DNA of 20,613 nt from contig WFPU01000168.1 of the NCBI GenBank assembly GCA_015487435.1, forward strand, positions 1 through 20,613, read 5' to 3'. This document shows, in pieces, positions 15,096 to 20,613 of this stretch. The DNA comes from Sulfurimonas sp. (GTDB lineage: Bacteria > Campylobacterota > Campylobacteria > Campylobacterales > Sulfurimonadaceae). Each line of letters starts with the position of its first letter. Position 1 is the stretch's first letter. The notes beneath the pieces were generated by a model. It ran no database searches, was not told the DNA's origin, and was given only the letters and a program-made list of their open reading frames with translations. The position numbers and the translations under genes are program-made.

Positions 15096-15590
15096 TCATT
15101 TTAAGTCTTTTTTATTTTTTCTAAAACTTTTTATGTAAGTTGTTATTGAGGCTAATATTTCTATATTTATTCCAAATATTTTTAATGATTTTTTATCTAT
15201 ACCTTGGTTTTTTAAATAAGCTACTATATCTTTATTTCCAAACATTGAAGCATATATTATAGCTTTACCTTCAAAATTAGCACCATTTTGAACTAGTAGT
15301 TTTACTATATCCAAATATCCTTTAAAACAAACTCCTTCAAGGGGAGTTTGCCCCCTTTGATTTATTTTGTTTATATCGGCACCAAGCTCAAGAAGCATTT
15401 TTGATGTTTCTATGTTTCCATTATAAGATGAAAGCATCAGTAAAGAATCATCTTTACTAGTACAAAGATTAACATTCATTCCATGCCTTATCATAAGTTC
15501 TAGTTCTTTTGTATTTCCTTCTCTCGCAAAATCTAACGCCATCATTTGAAGCTGGGCATATCTTTTTTCCTCTTCTTTTGATATTTCCAT
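15096..15590 (-). CDS. Ankyrin-repeat protein linked to catalase
   Basis: This 164-residue protein has no signal peptide, so it is probably cytosolic. It consists of about four ankyrin repeats: around 14-46, 47-79 (DDSLLMLSSYNGNIETSKMLLELGAD), 80-112 (GQTPLEGVCFKGYLDIVKLL) and a degenerate one at about 113-135. A basic C-terminal tail (FRKNKKDLK) follows. Its ATG is one base after the katA stop, so it is translationally coupled to katA. In C. jejuni the ankyrin protein Cj1386, encoded next to katA, is known to be needed for full catalase activity through heme delivery. The same role here is an inference from context. Ankyrin repeats alone would only indicate protein binding. Confidence 0.85.
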   Translation of the reverse strand: MEISKEEEKRYAQLQMMALDFAREGNTKELELMIRHGMNVNLCTSKDDSLLMLSSYNGNIETSKMLLELGADINKINQRGQTPLEGVCFKGYLDIVKLLVQNGANFEGKAIIYASMFGNKDIVAYLKNQGIDKKSLKIFGINIEILASITTYIKSFRKNKKDLK

Positions 15591-15591
15591 G

Positions 15592-17019
15592 TTAATTTAA
15601 AGCTTTTTTTACCCCTAGTGCATATTCTGGAGTAATTTGTTCAAAAAGTGCTAATTGTTTATCAATGATTTCATAAGGGACACCATCCATAGCAGCTGCT
15701 ATATTTGAAAAAAGTTGATTTTTCTGATTATCATCCATAAGATTAAATAGATCCCTAGGCTGATAAAAATGATCATTATTTAAATTTCTATCGTATCTCG
15801 CTGCATCACCATCTAAAGCTAAAGCTGGTTCTAAATATTGTGAATCTTCTTTTGCTCCTCCAAAACTATTAGGCTCATACATAAGTTTGGCTTTTTTATC
15901 AATATCTTCAAAATTCATAGATCCATCTTTATGATAAGTGTTTACTTCACATATAGGTCTATTAATTGGTAATGCCTCATAGTGAGTTCCAACTCTATAT
16001 CTTTGGGCATCTGGATAAGCAAATCCTCTTGCTTGAAGCATTCTATCAGGTGATAAAGCAATTCCTGGAACTACGTTTGATGGTGAAAATGATGCTTGTT
16101 CAACTTCATTAAAGTAGTTATTTGGATTTTTATTTAATTCTAAAATACCAACATCAATTAGAGGATATTCTTTTTGTGACCAAACCTTAGTCAAATCAAA
16201 AGGATTATCTTTGTGATTTTTAGCTTGCTCTTCACTCATAACTTGAATTTTTAAATCCCATTTTGGAAAATCATTATTTTCAATAGATTGATATAAATCT
16301 TTTTGAGAGCTTTCTCTATCATTTGCAATTACTTGATTGCCCTCTCCATTTGTCATGTTTTTAATACCTTGTTGAGTTTTAAAGTGAAACTTAACCCATG
16401 TTCTTTCATTGTTTTTATTTATAAAACTATATGTATGTGAACCAAAACCATGCATATGTCTGTAATCTGTAGGTAAGCCACGATCCGAAAAAAGTATAGT
16501 TATTTGATGTAAAGATTCAGGAGTAAGTGACCAAAAATCCCACATAGCTATTGGGTTTCTCATATTAGTTCTTGGATCTCTTTTTTGAGTATGTGCAAAA
16601 TCTGGAAACTTATATGGGTCAGCTACAAAGAATACAGGGGTATTATTTCCAACTAAATCCCAGTTCCCCTCTTGTGTATAAAATTTGATAGCAAAGCCTC
16701 TTACATCTCTCTCAGCATCAGCGGCTCCTCTCTCCCCTGCAACTGTTGAAAATCGTAAAAATAATGGGGTCACTTTTCCAATTTTACTAAATATATCAGC
16801 TTTAGTATATTTTGTAATATCATGTGTGATAGTTAAAGTACCATGAGCACCAGAACCTTTTGCATGCATAGTTCTCTCTGGTATTCTTTCTCTATTTTGA
16901 TGGGCAAGTTTTTCAATCAATGCATAATCTTGCATTAAAAGCGGACCTCTCTCTCCCGCTGTTAAAGCGTCTTGATGACTACCTAATGGTTCTCCTGCTG
17001 TTGTTGTAATATTTTTCAT
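15592..17019 (-). CDS. katA: Catalase (monofunctional heme catalase, clade 3)
   Basis: This 475-residue enzyme dismutates hydrogen peroxide to water and oxygen. Distal heme residues are H52 (ERTMHAKGSGAHG) and N125 (LVGNNTPVFF). The proximal heme ligand is Y335 in RMLQARGFAYPDAQRYR. FLRFSTVAGERGAADAERD and the length are typical of small-subunit clade 3 catalases. There is no export signal. AGGA (17030-17027) lies seven bases before the ATG, and a second AAGG abuts the start codon directly. The upstream region contains a -10-like element and a good PerR-box match, so peroxide induction is likely. The ankyrin gene follows one base later, and pgeF further downstream may be partly co-transcribed. 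Confidence 0.96.
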   Translation of the reverse strand: MKNITTTAGEPLGSHQDALTAGERGPLLMQDYALIEKLAHQNRERIPERTMHAKGSGAHGTLTITHDITKYTKADIFSKIGKVTPLFLRFSTVAGERGAADAERDVRGFAIKFYTQEGNWDLVGNNTPVFFVADPYKFPDFAHTQKRDPRTNMRNPIAMWDFWSLTPESLHQITILFSDRGLPTDYRHMHGFGSHTYSFINKNNERTWVKFHFKTQQGIKNMTNGEGNQVIANDRESSQKDLYQSIENNDFPKWDLKIQVMSEEQAKNHKDNPFDLTKVWSQKEYPLIDVGILELNKNPNNYFNEVEQASFSPSNVVPGIALSPDRMLQARGFAYPDAQRYRVGTHYEALPINRPICEVNTYHKDGSMNFEDIDKKAKLMYEPNSFGGAKEDSQYLEPALALDGDAARYDRNLNNDHFYQPRDLFNLMDDNQKNQLFSNIAAAMDGVPYEIIDKQLALFEQITPEYALGVKKALN

Positions 17020-17063
17020 CCTTAAGTCCTTTTATTTTATTGGATAATTTTTTTCCATAGAGT

Positions 17064-17069
17064 ATTATG
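17064..17069 (-). promoter_or_regulatory. Putative -10 box of katA
   Basis: On the minus strand CATAAT (17069-17064) matches TATAAT at five of six bases. It lies 44 bases before the katA ATG. The PerR-like box is 17-31 bases further upstream and so covers the -35 position. Confidence 0.4.
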
Positions 17070-17085
17070 ACACAATAAAACTTAA

Positions 17086-17100
17086 ATATAATTATTATTA
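17086..17100. promoter_or_regulatory. Candidate PerR operator between katA and radA
   Basis: The 15-mer ATATAATTATTATTA differs from the PerR consensus TTATAATNATTATAA at two of 14 defined positions. A second half-site-like TTATAATTA lies at 17098-17106. The box overlaps the expected -35 region of katA, where PerR binding would repress. AT-rich DNA raises the chance of a false match, but the position in front of a catalase gene supports it. Confidence 0.55.
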
Positions 17101-17119
17101 TAATTAATCGTAAATAAAA

Positions 17120-17138
17120 ATATGTCAAATTGTCATAT
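17120..17138. promoter_or_regulatory. 19-bp near-palindrome upstream of radA
   Basis: ATATGTCAAATTGTCATAT pairs at eight of nine symmetric positions and also contains a TGTCA direct repeat with an eight-base period. It lies between the PerR-like box and the radA -35 (17141). It looks like a dimeric regulator site. The regulator is unknown. Confidence 0.4.
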
Positions 17139-17140
17139 AT

Positions 17141-17170
17141 TTGAGATAAGATATCTAAAGCAAGTATAAT
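17141..17170 (+). promoter_or_regulatory. radA promoter
   Basis: TTGAGA (17141-17146, five of six to TTGACA) and TATAAT (17165-17170) are 18 bases apart. The -10 lies in a 6-bp inverted repeat CAAGTA/TACTTG (17161-17166 with 17171-17176). The predicted leader is about 24 bases. This is the most consensus-like sigma-70 promoter in the window. Confidence 0.7.
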
Positions 17171-17200
17171 TACTTGATTTTAAGCAATTAAGGCAATTTT

Positions 17201-18547
17201 ATGGCTAATAAAAAAATATTATTTGAGTGTCAGCATTGTGGGTTAACCACTCCAAAATGGATGGGAAAATGTACAAACTGTGGGACATGGGACTCACTAA
17301 TAGAGTTAAATGAACATCAACAAGATGTAGTAAAAAAAACAAAAAAATCATCCTCTAAAACTTCACAAACAATATGTATAAATGATATTAAAGAGGAGGA
17401 AATATTTAGATTTAGTTCAAAAGATATTGAGCTTGATAATGTATTAGGAGGTGGTATTGTTCCTGGTTCACTAACATTAATTGGAGGAAGTCCAGGTGTT
17501 GGAAAATCAACGTTACTATTAAAAGTTGGTGGTGATATTGCAAGTAGCAATAAAAATGTACTTTATGTAACGGGGGAAGAATCAGCTGGACAAATAAAAC
17601 TTAGAGCTAATAGACTCAATGCAAATAATGATAATTTATATCTTCTTAGCGAGATAAGACTTCAAAAAGTTTTAGAAGAACTTCTATATAGAGATTATGA
17701 TTTTTTAATTATCGATTCTATCCAAACACTATATTCTGAAGATATAACTTCAGCACCTGGGTCTGTTACACAAGTAAGACAAATAACTTTTGAACTCATG
17801 CGTATAGCAAAAGAGAGAGATATAGCAATCTTTATCATTGGACATATTACAAAAGAGGGATCTATCGCTGGTCCTAGAGTGCTAGAACATATGGTTGATA
17901 CTGTGCTTTATTTTGAGGGGGATTCATCTCAAGAACTTCGTATACTTCGTGGTTTTAAAAACCGTTTTGGACCAACAAGCGAGATAGGGGTATTTGAGAT
18001 GAGAGGGGAGGGTTTAATCCCTGCTACAAATATTGCTTCTAGGTTTTTCAATCGTAATTCAAAACAACCAGGTTCTGCACTTACAGTAGTTATGGAGGGT
18101 ACTCGTCCTATTATTTTAGAGGTGCAAGCACTTGTCAGTGAATCACATACACCAAATTCTAAAAGACAAGCTACAGGTTTTGACAATAATCGTTTAAATA
18201 TGCTTTTAGCATTACTTGAACGCAAACTAGAGATTCCACTTTCTGGATATGACGTATTTATAAATATAACTGGTGGCATTAAGATAAATGAGACATCAGC
18301 AGATTTGGCAATTTTAGCCGCAATACTTAGTAGTTTTCGTAATCGTGCAATCTCAAAACAAACAATTTTTTTAGGAGAAGTGTCCCTTGTTGGAGATGTT
18401 AGAGAGGTGTTTGGTTTAGATGTTAGATTAAAAGAAGCAAAAATGCAAAATATATCAAAAGTTCTTTTAGCAAAAAAACCACTTGAAAAGACCAAAATAA
18501 AAACATTTATTGTTGATGAAGTAACAAAACTTTTAGAATGGTATTAA
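17201..18547 (+). CDS. radA: DNA repair protein RadA (Sms)
   Basis: This 448-residue cytosolic RecA-like ATPase promotes branch migration in recombination and repair. It has an N-terminal C4 zinc finger (C10, C13, C24, C27), Walker A GGSPGVGKST (95-104), Walker B around FLIIDSIQT (168-176), the RadA-specific KNRFG motif (253-257), and a C-terminal Lon-protease-like P domain (about 290-448). AAGG (17190-17193) lies seven bases before the ATG. The gene has its own promoter, divergent from katA. Possible read-through into the downstream small gene cannot be excluded because I see no terminator at its end. All domains are intact. Confidence 0.95.
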   Translation: MANKKILFECQHCGLTTPKWMGKCTNCGTWDSLIELNEHQQDVVKKTKKSSSKTSQTICINDIKEEEIFRFSSKDIELDNVLGGGIVPGSLTLIGGSPGVGKSTLLLKVGGDIASSNKNVLYVTGEESAGQIKLRANRLNANNDNLYLLSEIRLQKVLEELLYRDYDFLIIDSIQTLYSEDITSAPGSVTQVRQITFELMRIAKERDIAIFIIGHITKEGSIAGPRVLEHMVDTVLYFEGDSSQELRILRGFKNRFGPTSEIGVFEMRGEGLIPATNIASRFFNRNSKQPGSALTVVMEGTRPIILEVQALVSESHTPNSKRQATGFDNNRLNMLLALLERKLEIPLSGYDVFINITGGIKINETSADLAILAAILSSFRNRAISKQTIFLGEVSLVGDVREVFGLDVRLKEAKMQNISKVLLAKKPLEKTKIKTFIVDEVTKLLEWY

Positions 18548-18575
18548 TTAAAAGCAAATTTAACACTAATAAATG

Positions 18576-18581
18576 TATAAT
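18576..18581 (+). promoter_or_regulatory. Putative -10 box of the 86-residue gene
   Basis: TATAAT at 18576-18581 in the context AAATGTATAATC lies 29 bases before the next start codon. There is no clear -35. The leader includes AAGGA at 18601-18605. Confidence 0.55.
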
Positions 18582-18610
18582 CAGAAAATATATATTACAA
18601 AAGGAATTTT

Positions 18611-18871
18611 ATGATTGATGCTGAATTCAGAAGTGAAGAAAGGTTCACTAAATTATCACTTGCATATGAGGGCAAAGAAGAAGGGCAACTGGTTTGTTCA
18701 ACGATTGAAAGAATAACTGCTAAATATACTATACAACCAGAAACATATACATGTAATATTTCAAATGGCAGAGAAGTCCTCGTTATAGAATATCAAGATG
18801 ATGTTGATCGTGAAGCTGGTGAAATATTTGAAGAGATTATGAGAGAATTAGGTATAAAAAGGTGTGATTAG
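18611..18871 (+). CDS. Small conserved-looking protein of unknown function
   Basis: This 86-residue acidic protein is not recognised. It has no membrane segment or signal peptide. Predicted elements are mixed beta strands in the middle (ITAKYTIQ, YTCNIS, EVLVIEYQ) and a C-terminal amphipathic helix (about 65-81, AGEIFEEIMRELG). Cysteines are at 29, 48 and 85. A good Shine-Dalgarno (AAGGA, five bases from ATG) and a TATAAT upstream argue that it is a real gene. It lies between radA and fliL. A link to flagellar or repair functions would be guesswork. Confidence 0.75.
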   Translation: MIDAEFRSEERFTKLSLAYEGKEEGQLVCSTIERITAKYTIQPETYTCNISNGREVLVIEYQDDVDREAGEIFEEIMRELGIKRCD

Positions 18872-18898
18872 TAAATATAATTTAATAGAGTCCGATAT
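18872..18898 (+). promoter_or_regulatory. Candidate sigma-28 (FliA) promoter of fliL
   Basis: TAAA (18872-18875), a 15-base spacer and TCCGATAT (18891-18898) match the flagellar sigma-28 pattern TAAA-N15-GCCGATAA at the -35 and at six of eight -10 positions. They include the CGATWT core described for C. jejuni. The site lies 39 bases before the fliL ATG. A TATAAT at 18876-18881 is an alternative sigma-70 element. Confidence 0.45.
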
Positions 18899-18937
18899 AC
18901 TCAAATATACTAATAAAAATAAATCAAGGAAGATCTA

Positions 18938-19495
18938 ATGGCTGAAGAAGAAAAAAAAGAGAACGAAGAACAACAAGTAGGCGGTGAAAAAAAATCTAAG
19001 TTACTAATGATTATTATCATTGGTGTACTAATTCTAATTATTATCGTTGGTGCTGTTGTTACTGTCCTTTTAATGGGTGGGGATGATGAACAAAATATAT
19101 CAAACCAAGCACCGCAAGCTATTGAATCTTCATATGCTCAAAAAAATAGAAGAACAACATCAGCTCTTGAAGGATCAAGAAAACTAAGTGAGATAGGTAT
19201 ACTTTACCCACTTGATACATTTACAGTTAATCTTAAAAGTGATGCTGGAAGGAGATATCTAAAAGCTACTTTATCGTTGGAGTTAAGTGATGAAGAATTA
19301 AGCATGGAGTTAGATGCAAAAGCACCTGTGCTAAGAGATAGGATTATTAGAATATTAACATCAAAAACACTTGAGGAGATATCTTCTAAAAAAGGTAAAC
19401 AAAAAGTTTCTGATCAAATTATAGACACTTTAAATGCTATTGTTTCAGATGGTCATGTACAAGGTATTTACTTTACTGAATTTGTTATTCAATAG
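18938..19495 (+). CDS. fliL: Flagellar basal body-associated protein FliL
   Basis: This 185-residue single-pass inner-membrane protein surrounds or stabilises the stators at the flagellar motor. A short charged cytoplasmic N-terminus (1-20) is followed by a membrane segment (21-47) and a periplasmic FliL domain (about 85-185). The domain begins at YPLDTFTVNL and ends LETE-like, here FTEFVIQ. It has a Ser/Gln/Asn-rich linker (about 53-80). AAGGA lies about seven bases before the ATG. It is directly followed by acpS with no gap, matching the C. jejuni Cj1408-Cj1409 neighbourhood. Regulation by a flagellar sigma factor is suggested by the upstream motif. Confidence 0.92.
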   Translation: MAEEEKKENEEQQVGGEKKSKLLMIIIIGVLILIIIVGAVVTVLLMGGDDEQNISNQAPQAIESSYAQKNRRTTSALEGSRKLSEIGILYPLDTFTVNLKSDAGRRYLKATLSLELSDEELSMELDAKAPVLRDRIIRILTSKTLEEISSKKGKQKVSDQIIDTLNAIVSDGHVQGIYFTEFVIQ

Positions 19496-19846
19496 ATGAT
19501 AGGTATTGACTTAATTAAAACTTCACGCATGGAGCGCTTTATAGAGCGCTTTGGTGATAAAGCTCTTCAAAAATTTCTTTCTCAAAATGAAATAAATTTA
19601 ATCAAAAATCATAAAACTGCAGCTGGATTTTGGGCTACAAAAGAAGCATGTTCAAAAGCATTAGGTATTGGAATAGGTAAAGAGTGTGGTTTTTTTGATA
19701 TAACCATATCAAAAACAAAGAATGGCGCACCAATCTTGACACTATCAGAAAAGCTAATGAGTGATTTTAATATTAAAAATACAAGTGTATCAATCACTCA
19801 TGATGGAGAATATGCAATAGCGGTTGTAGCTATCGAGACATTTTAA
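19496..19846 (+). CDS. acpS: Holo-[acyl-carrier-protein] synthase
   Basis: This 116-residue cytosolic enzyme transfers 4'-phosphopantetheine from CoA to the acyl carrier protein for fatty acid synthesis. Mg-binding D5 (GIDLI) and E50 in WATKEACSKALG, with K54, are the hallmark residues. The C-terminal VSITHDGEYAIAVV strand motif is present. The ATG follows the fliL TAG with no intervening base and no own Shine-Dalgarno, so expression depends on coupling to fliL. Its stop overlaps the stop of converging thiS by four bases. Length is normal for AcpS. Confidence 0.95.
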   Translation: MIGIDLIKTSRMERFIERFGDKALQKFLSQNEINLIKNHKTAAGFWATKEACSKALGIGIGKECGFFDITISKTKNGAPILTLSEKLMSDFNIKNTSVSITHDGEYAIAVVAIETF

Positions 19847-20043
19847 CCACCAGCAACAAAATCAAGTAATTCTAGCTTATCATTATCTTTTAAAACATGA
19901 GTTGACCAATCATTTTGTTTTACTATCTCCATGTTTACTGCAGCAGCCATAACTTTACCATCTAAAGAAAGCTCATTTAATATACTTTGAAGTGTTTTAT
20001 CATTTTCAAACTCTCTTGACTCGCCATTGATTATTAGTTTCAT
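19843..20043 (-). CDS. thiS: Sulfur carrier protein ThiS
   Basis: This 66-residue ubiquitin-like protein carries sulfur as a C-terminal thiocarboxylate for synthesis of the thiamine thiazole ring. It ends in the required Gly-Gly (DFVAGG). The N-terminal MKLIINGES strand and the central VAVN-like AAAVNMEIV are typical. No other thi gene is in the window, so the thiazole synthase partners are elsewhere. A TATAAT lies 22 bases upstream and no Shine-Dalgarno is visible in the A-rich leader. It converges on acpS with a four-base overlap. Confidence 0.92.
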   Translation of the reverse strand: MKLIINGESREFENDKTLQSILNELSLDGKVMAAAVNMEIVKQNDWSTHVLKDNDKLELLDFVAGG

Positions 20044-20064
20044 ATTTATACTTTTTTTTTGAGT

Positions 20065-20070
20065 ATTATA
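20065..20070 (-). promoter_or_regulatory. Putative -10 box of thiS
   Basis: On the minus strand TATAAT occupies 20070-20065, giving a leader of about 15 bases that contains an A9 run (T9 on the plus strand, 20052-20060). Confidence 0.5.
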
Positions 20071-20113
20071 ACATTATTTTTTTACCATATATTAACAAAA
20101 CAAATATACGACA

Positions 20114-20119
20114 TATAAT
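20114..20119 (+). promoter_or_regulatory. Putative -10 box of the hicA-like gene
   Basis: TATAAT followed by GCT lies 76 bases before the start codon. The predicted leader of about 69 bases contains a 7-bp inverted repeat ATTAAAA/TTTTAAT (20128-20134 with 20144-20150). A nearer GATAAT (20162-20167) is an alternative. Confidence 0.45.
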
Positions 20120-20194
20120 GCTTACTTATTAAAATTCAGAAGTTTTTAATATTGAAAAGACGATAATAGTAGTATATACACACTAGGAGATACA

Positions 20195-20452
20195 ATGAGT
20201 AAACACAAAGAAAAAATAGCAAAGTTATTTCAACATCCAATTTCTGGAAATATTGATACTACGAGGTTAATTCATGCACTTGAACATTATGGTGCAAAAG
20301 TTGATATGAGTAAAAAGCATCGTGCATTAATTCACATAAATGATAAAGAGCACTCTTTAACACTATCACATAGAAATGAGCTCTCAAAAGATTCAATTGT
20401 TAAGCTTCGTCATTTTCTTGAAGAAGTAGATTTAACTCCAGATAAACTATAA
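20195..20452 (+). CDS. HicA-like toxin-fold protein (orphan)
   Basis: This 85-residue protein fits the HicA family, small mRNA interferases with a dsRNA-binding-like fold. The order helix (about 5-12), helix (21-33), beta hairpin with H42 (KKHRALIHI) and the signature SHRNELSKDSIVKLRHFLEEVDL (58-80) follows the HicA pattern in which a histidine-containing strand leads into the last helix. H42 is at the position of the usual catalytic His. A strong AGGAG (20185-20189) lies five bases before the ATG. No HicB antitoxin gene is adjacent upstream or downstream. A putative transposase starts 67 bases later. It could be a domesticated or solitary HicA-like RNA-binding protein rather than an active toxin. 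Confidence 0.65.
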   Translation: MSKHKEKIAKLFQHPISGNIDTTRLIHALEHYGAKVDMSKKHRALIHINDKEHSLTLSHRNELSKDSIVKLRHFLEEVDLTPDKL

Positions 20453-20466
20453 AAAACTGCATTTAT

Positions 20467-20613
20467 ACCAATCCCCACTAAAATATAAAAGCTAGAACGA
20501 AAATTGCTAGCAATAAAATATGAAAGCTATAAAATTAAAAGAGCATGATACAGAGGATGAACTTCTTAAAGAGATAAGAAGTACAAGTAATGGTAGATAT
20601 CAACATAGATTAC
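20467..20613 (+). mobile_element. Possible left end of an IS630-type insertion sequence (partial)
   Basis: A region beginning near TATACCAATCCCC (about 20466) leads into a transposase-like start codon. I cannot confirm the terminal inverted repeat because the right end lies outside the window. A short hairpin GCTAG/CTAGC (20491-20495 with 20507-20511) precedes the gene. The boundary is a guess based on its distance from the hicA-like stop codon and the presence of TA. Confidence 0.35.
20520..20613 (+). CDS. 5' end of a putative IS630-family transposase (partial)
   Basis: An ATG at 20520 opens a frame that is still open after 31 codons at the window edge. It begins MKAIKLKEHD and ends with GRYQHRL. 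This pattern, a short charged N-terminus leading to an Arg/His-rich 'HRL' just before a winged helix-turn-helix, resembles the start of IS630-type transposases. Only the first 31 residues are available, so this rests on pattern memory. No clear Shine-Dalgarno is present. Alternatives are a HicB-unrelated helix-turn-helix protein or a chance frame. Confidence 0.45.
   Translation, partial: MKAIKLKEHDTEDELLKEIRSTSNGRYQHRL

Noticed and set aside
17929..18495. A 188-codon minus-strand frame opposite radA
   Set aside because: It is antisense to the conserved RadA C-terminal domain, has no ribosome binding site and no family resemblance.
19501..19560. Repeat gcttt-atagagcgcttt in acpS
   Set aside because: The GAGCGCTTT doublet encodes part of the normal ERF-IERFG protein segment and is explained by coding sequence.
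1..20613. tRNA, rRNA, CRISPR array or prophage genes
   Set aside because: No cloverleaf-like GC-rich segment, no regularly spaced repeats and no phage structural genes were seen. Nearly all the DNA is accounted for by core genes.

Overview
The window is about 20.6 kb of AT-rich, gene-dense bacterial DNA. I read it as a chromosomal segment of a Campylobacterota (Epsilonproteobacteria) species. The main evidence is the gene order rplY, pth, lptG-like, lysA, HAD hydrolase, pheA, hisC, fliF, fliG, fliH, dxs, which I recall as the order around Cj0311-Cj0321 of Campylobacter jejuni. The fliL-acpS pair (Cj1408/Cj1409c) and a katA-ankyrin pair (Cj1385/Cj1386) also match. The tal, PilU-like ATPase, rplY arrangement suggests a free-living, Sulfurimonas-like relative, but the genus is a guess.

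Layout. Bases 1-126 may hold the tail of an unidentified membrane protein. Bases 149-4570 are a plus-strand run: transaldolase, a PilT/PilU-type ATPase, ribosomal protein L25, peptidyl-tRNA hydrolase and an LptF/LptG-type permease. lysA (4677-5879) has its own putative promoter and ends in a strong intrinsic terminator that overlaps its stop codon. A second tightly packed plus-strand run (5955-14305) follows: a HAD hydrolase with an altered catalytic motif, pheA, hisC, fliF, fliG, fliH and dxs. Its genes overlap or are a few bases apart, and three use TTG starts, which points to translational coupling. It combines aromatic amino acid and histidine synthesis with the flagellar MS ring, switch and export base, and isoprenoid precursor synthesis.

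From 14292 to 17019 the strand switches. katA (catalase) is followed one base later by an ankyrin-repeat gene and then by pgeF. The katA upstream region carries a good match to the PerR operator, so this is probably a peroxide-stress module. The 181-base katA/radA intergenic region also holds a 19-bp near-palindrome and a clear radA promoter. The plus strand then carries radA, a small unrecognised gene, fliL (with a candidate sigma-28 promoter) and acpS. thiS converges on acpS.

The right end is more accessory in character: an orphan HicA-like toxin gene without a visible HicB partner, followed directly by what looks like the start of an IS630-type transposase cut by the window edge.

Most of the window is conserved core genome and I did not find an obviously new multi-gene system. 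The best leads are the DxQxT HAD protein, the catalase/ankyrin module with its operators, the candidate sigma-28 promoter of fliL, the probable leaderless pgeF message, and the HicA/IS junction. No stretch over 300 bases lacks a gene, and no tRNA, rRNA or CRISPR was seen.
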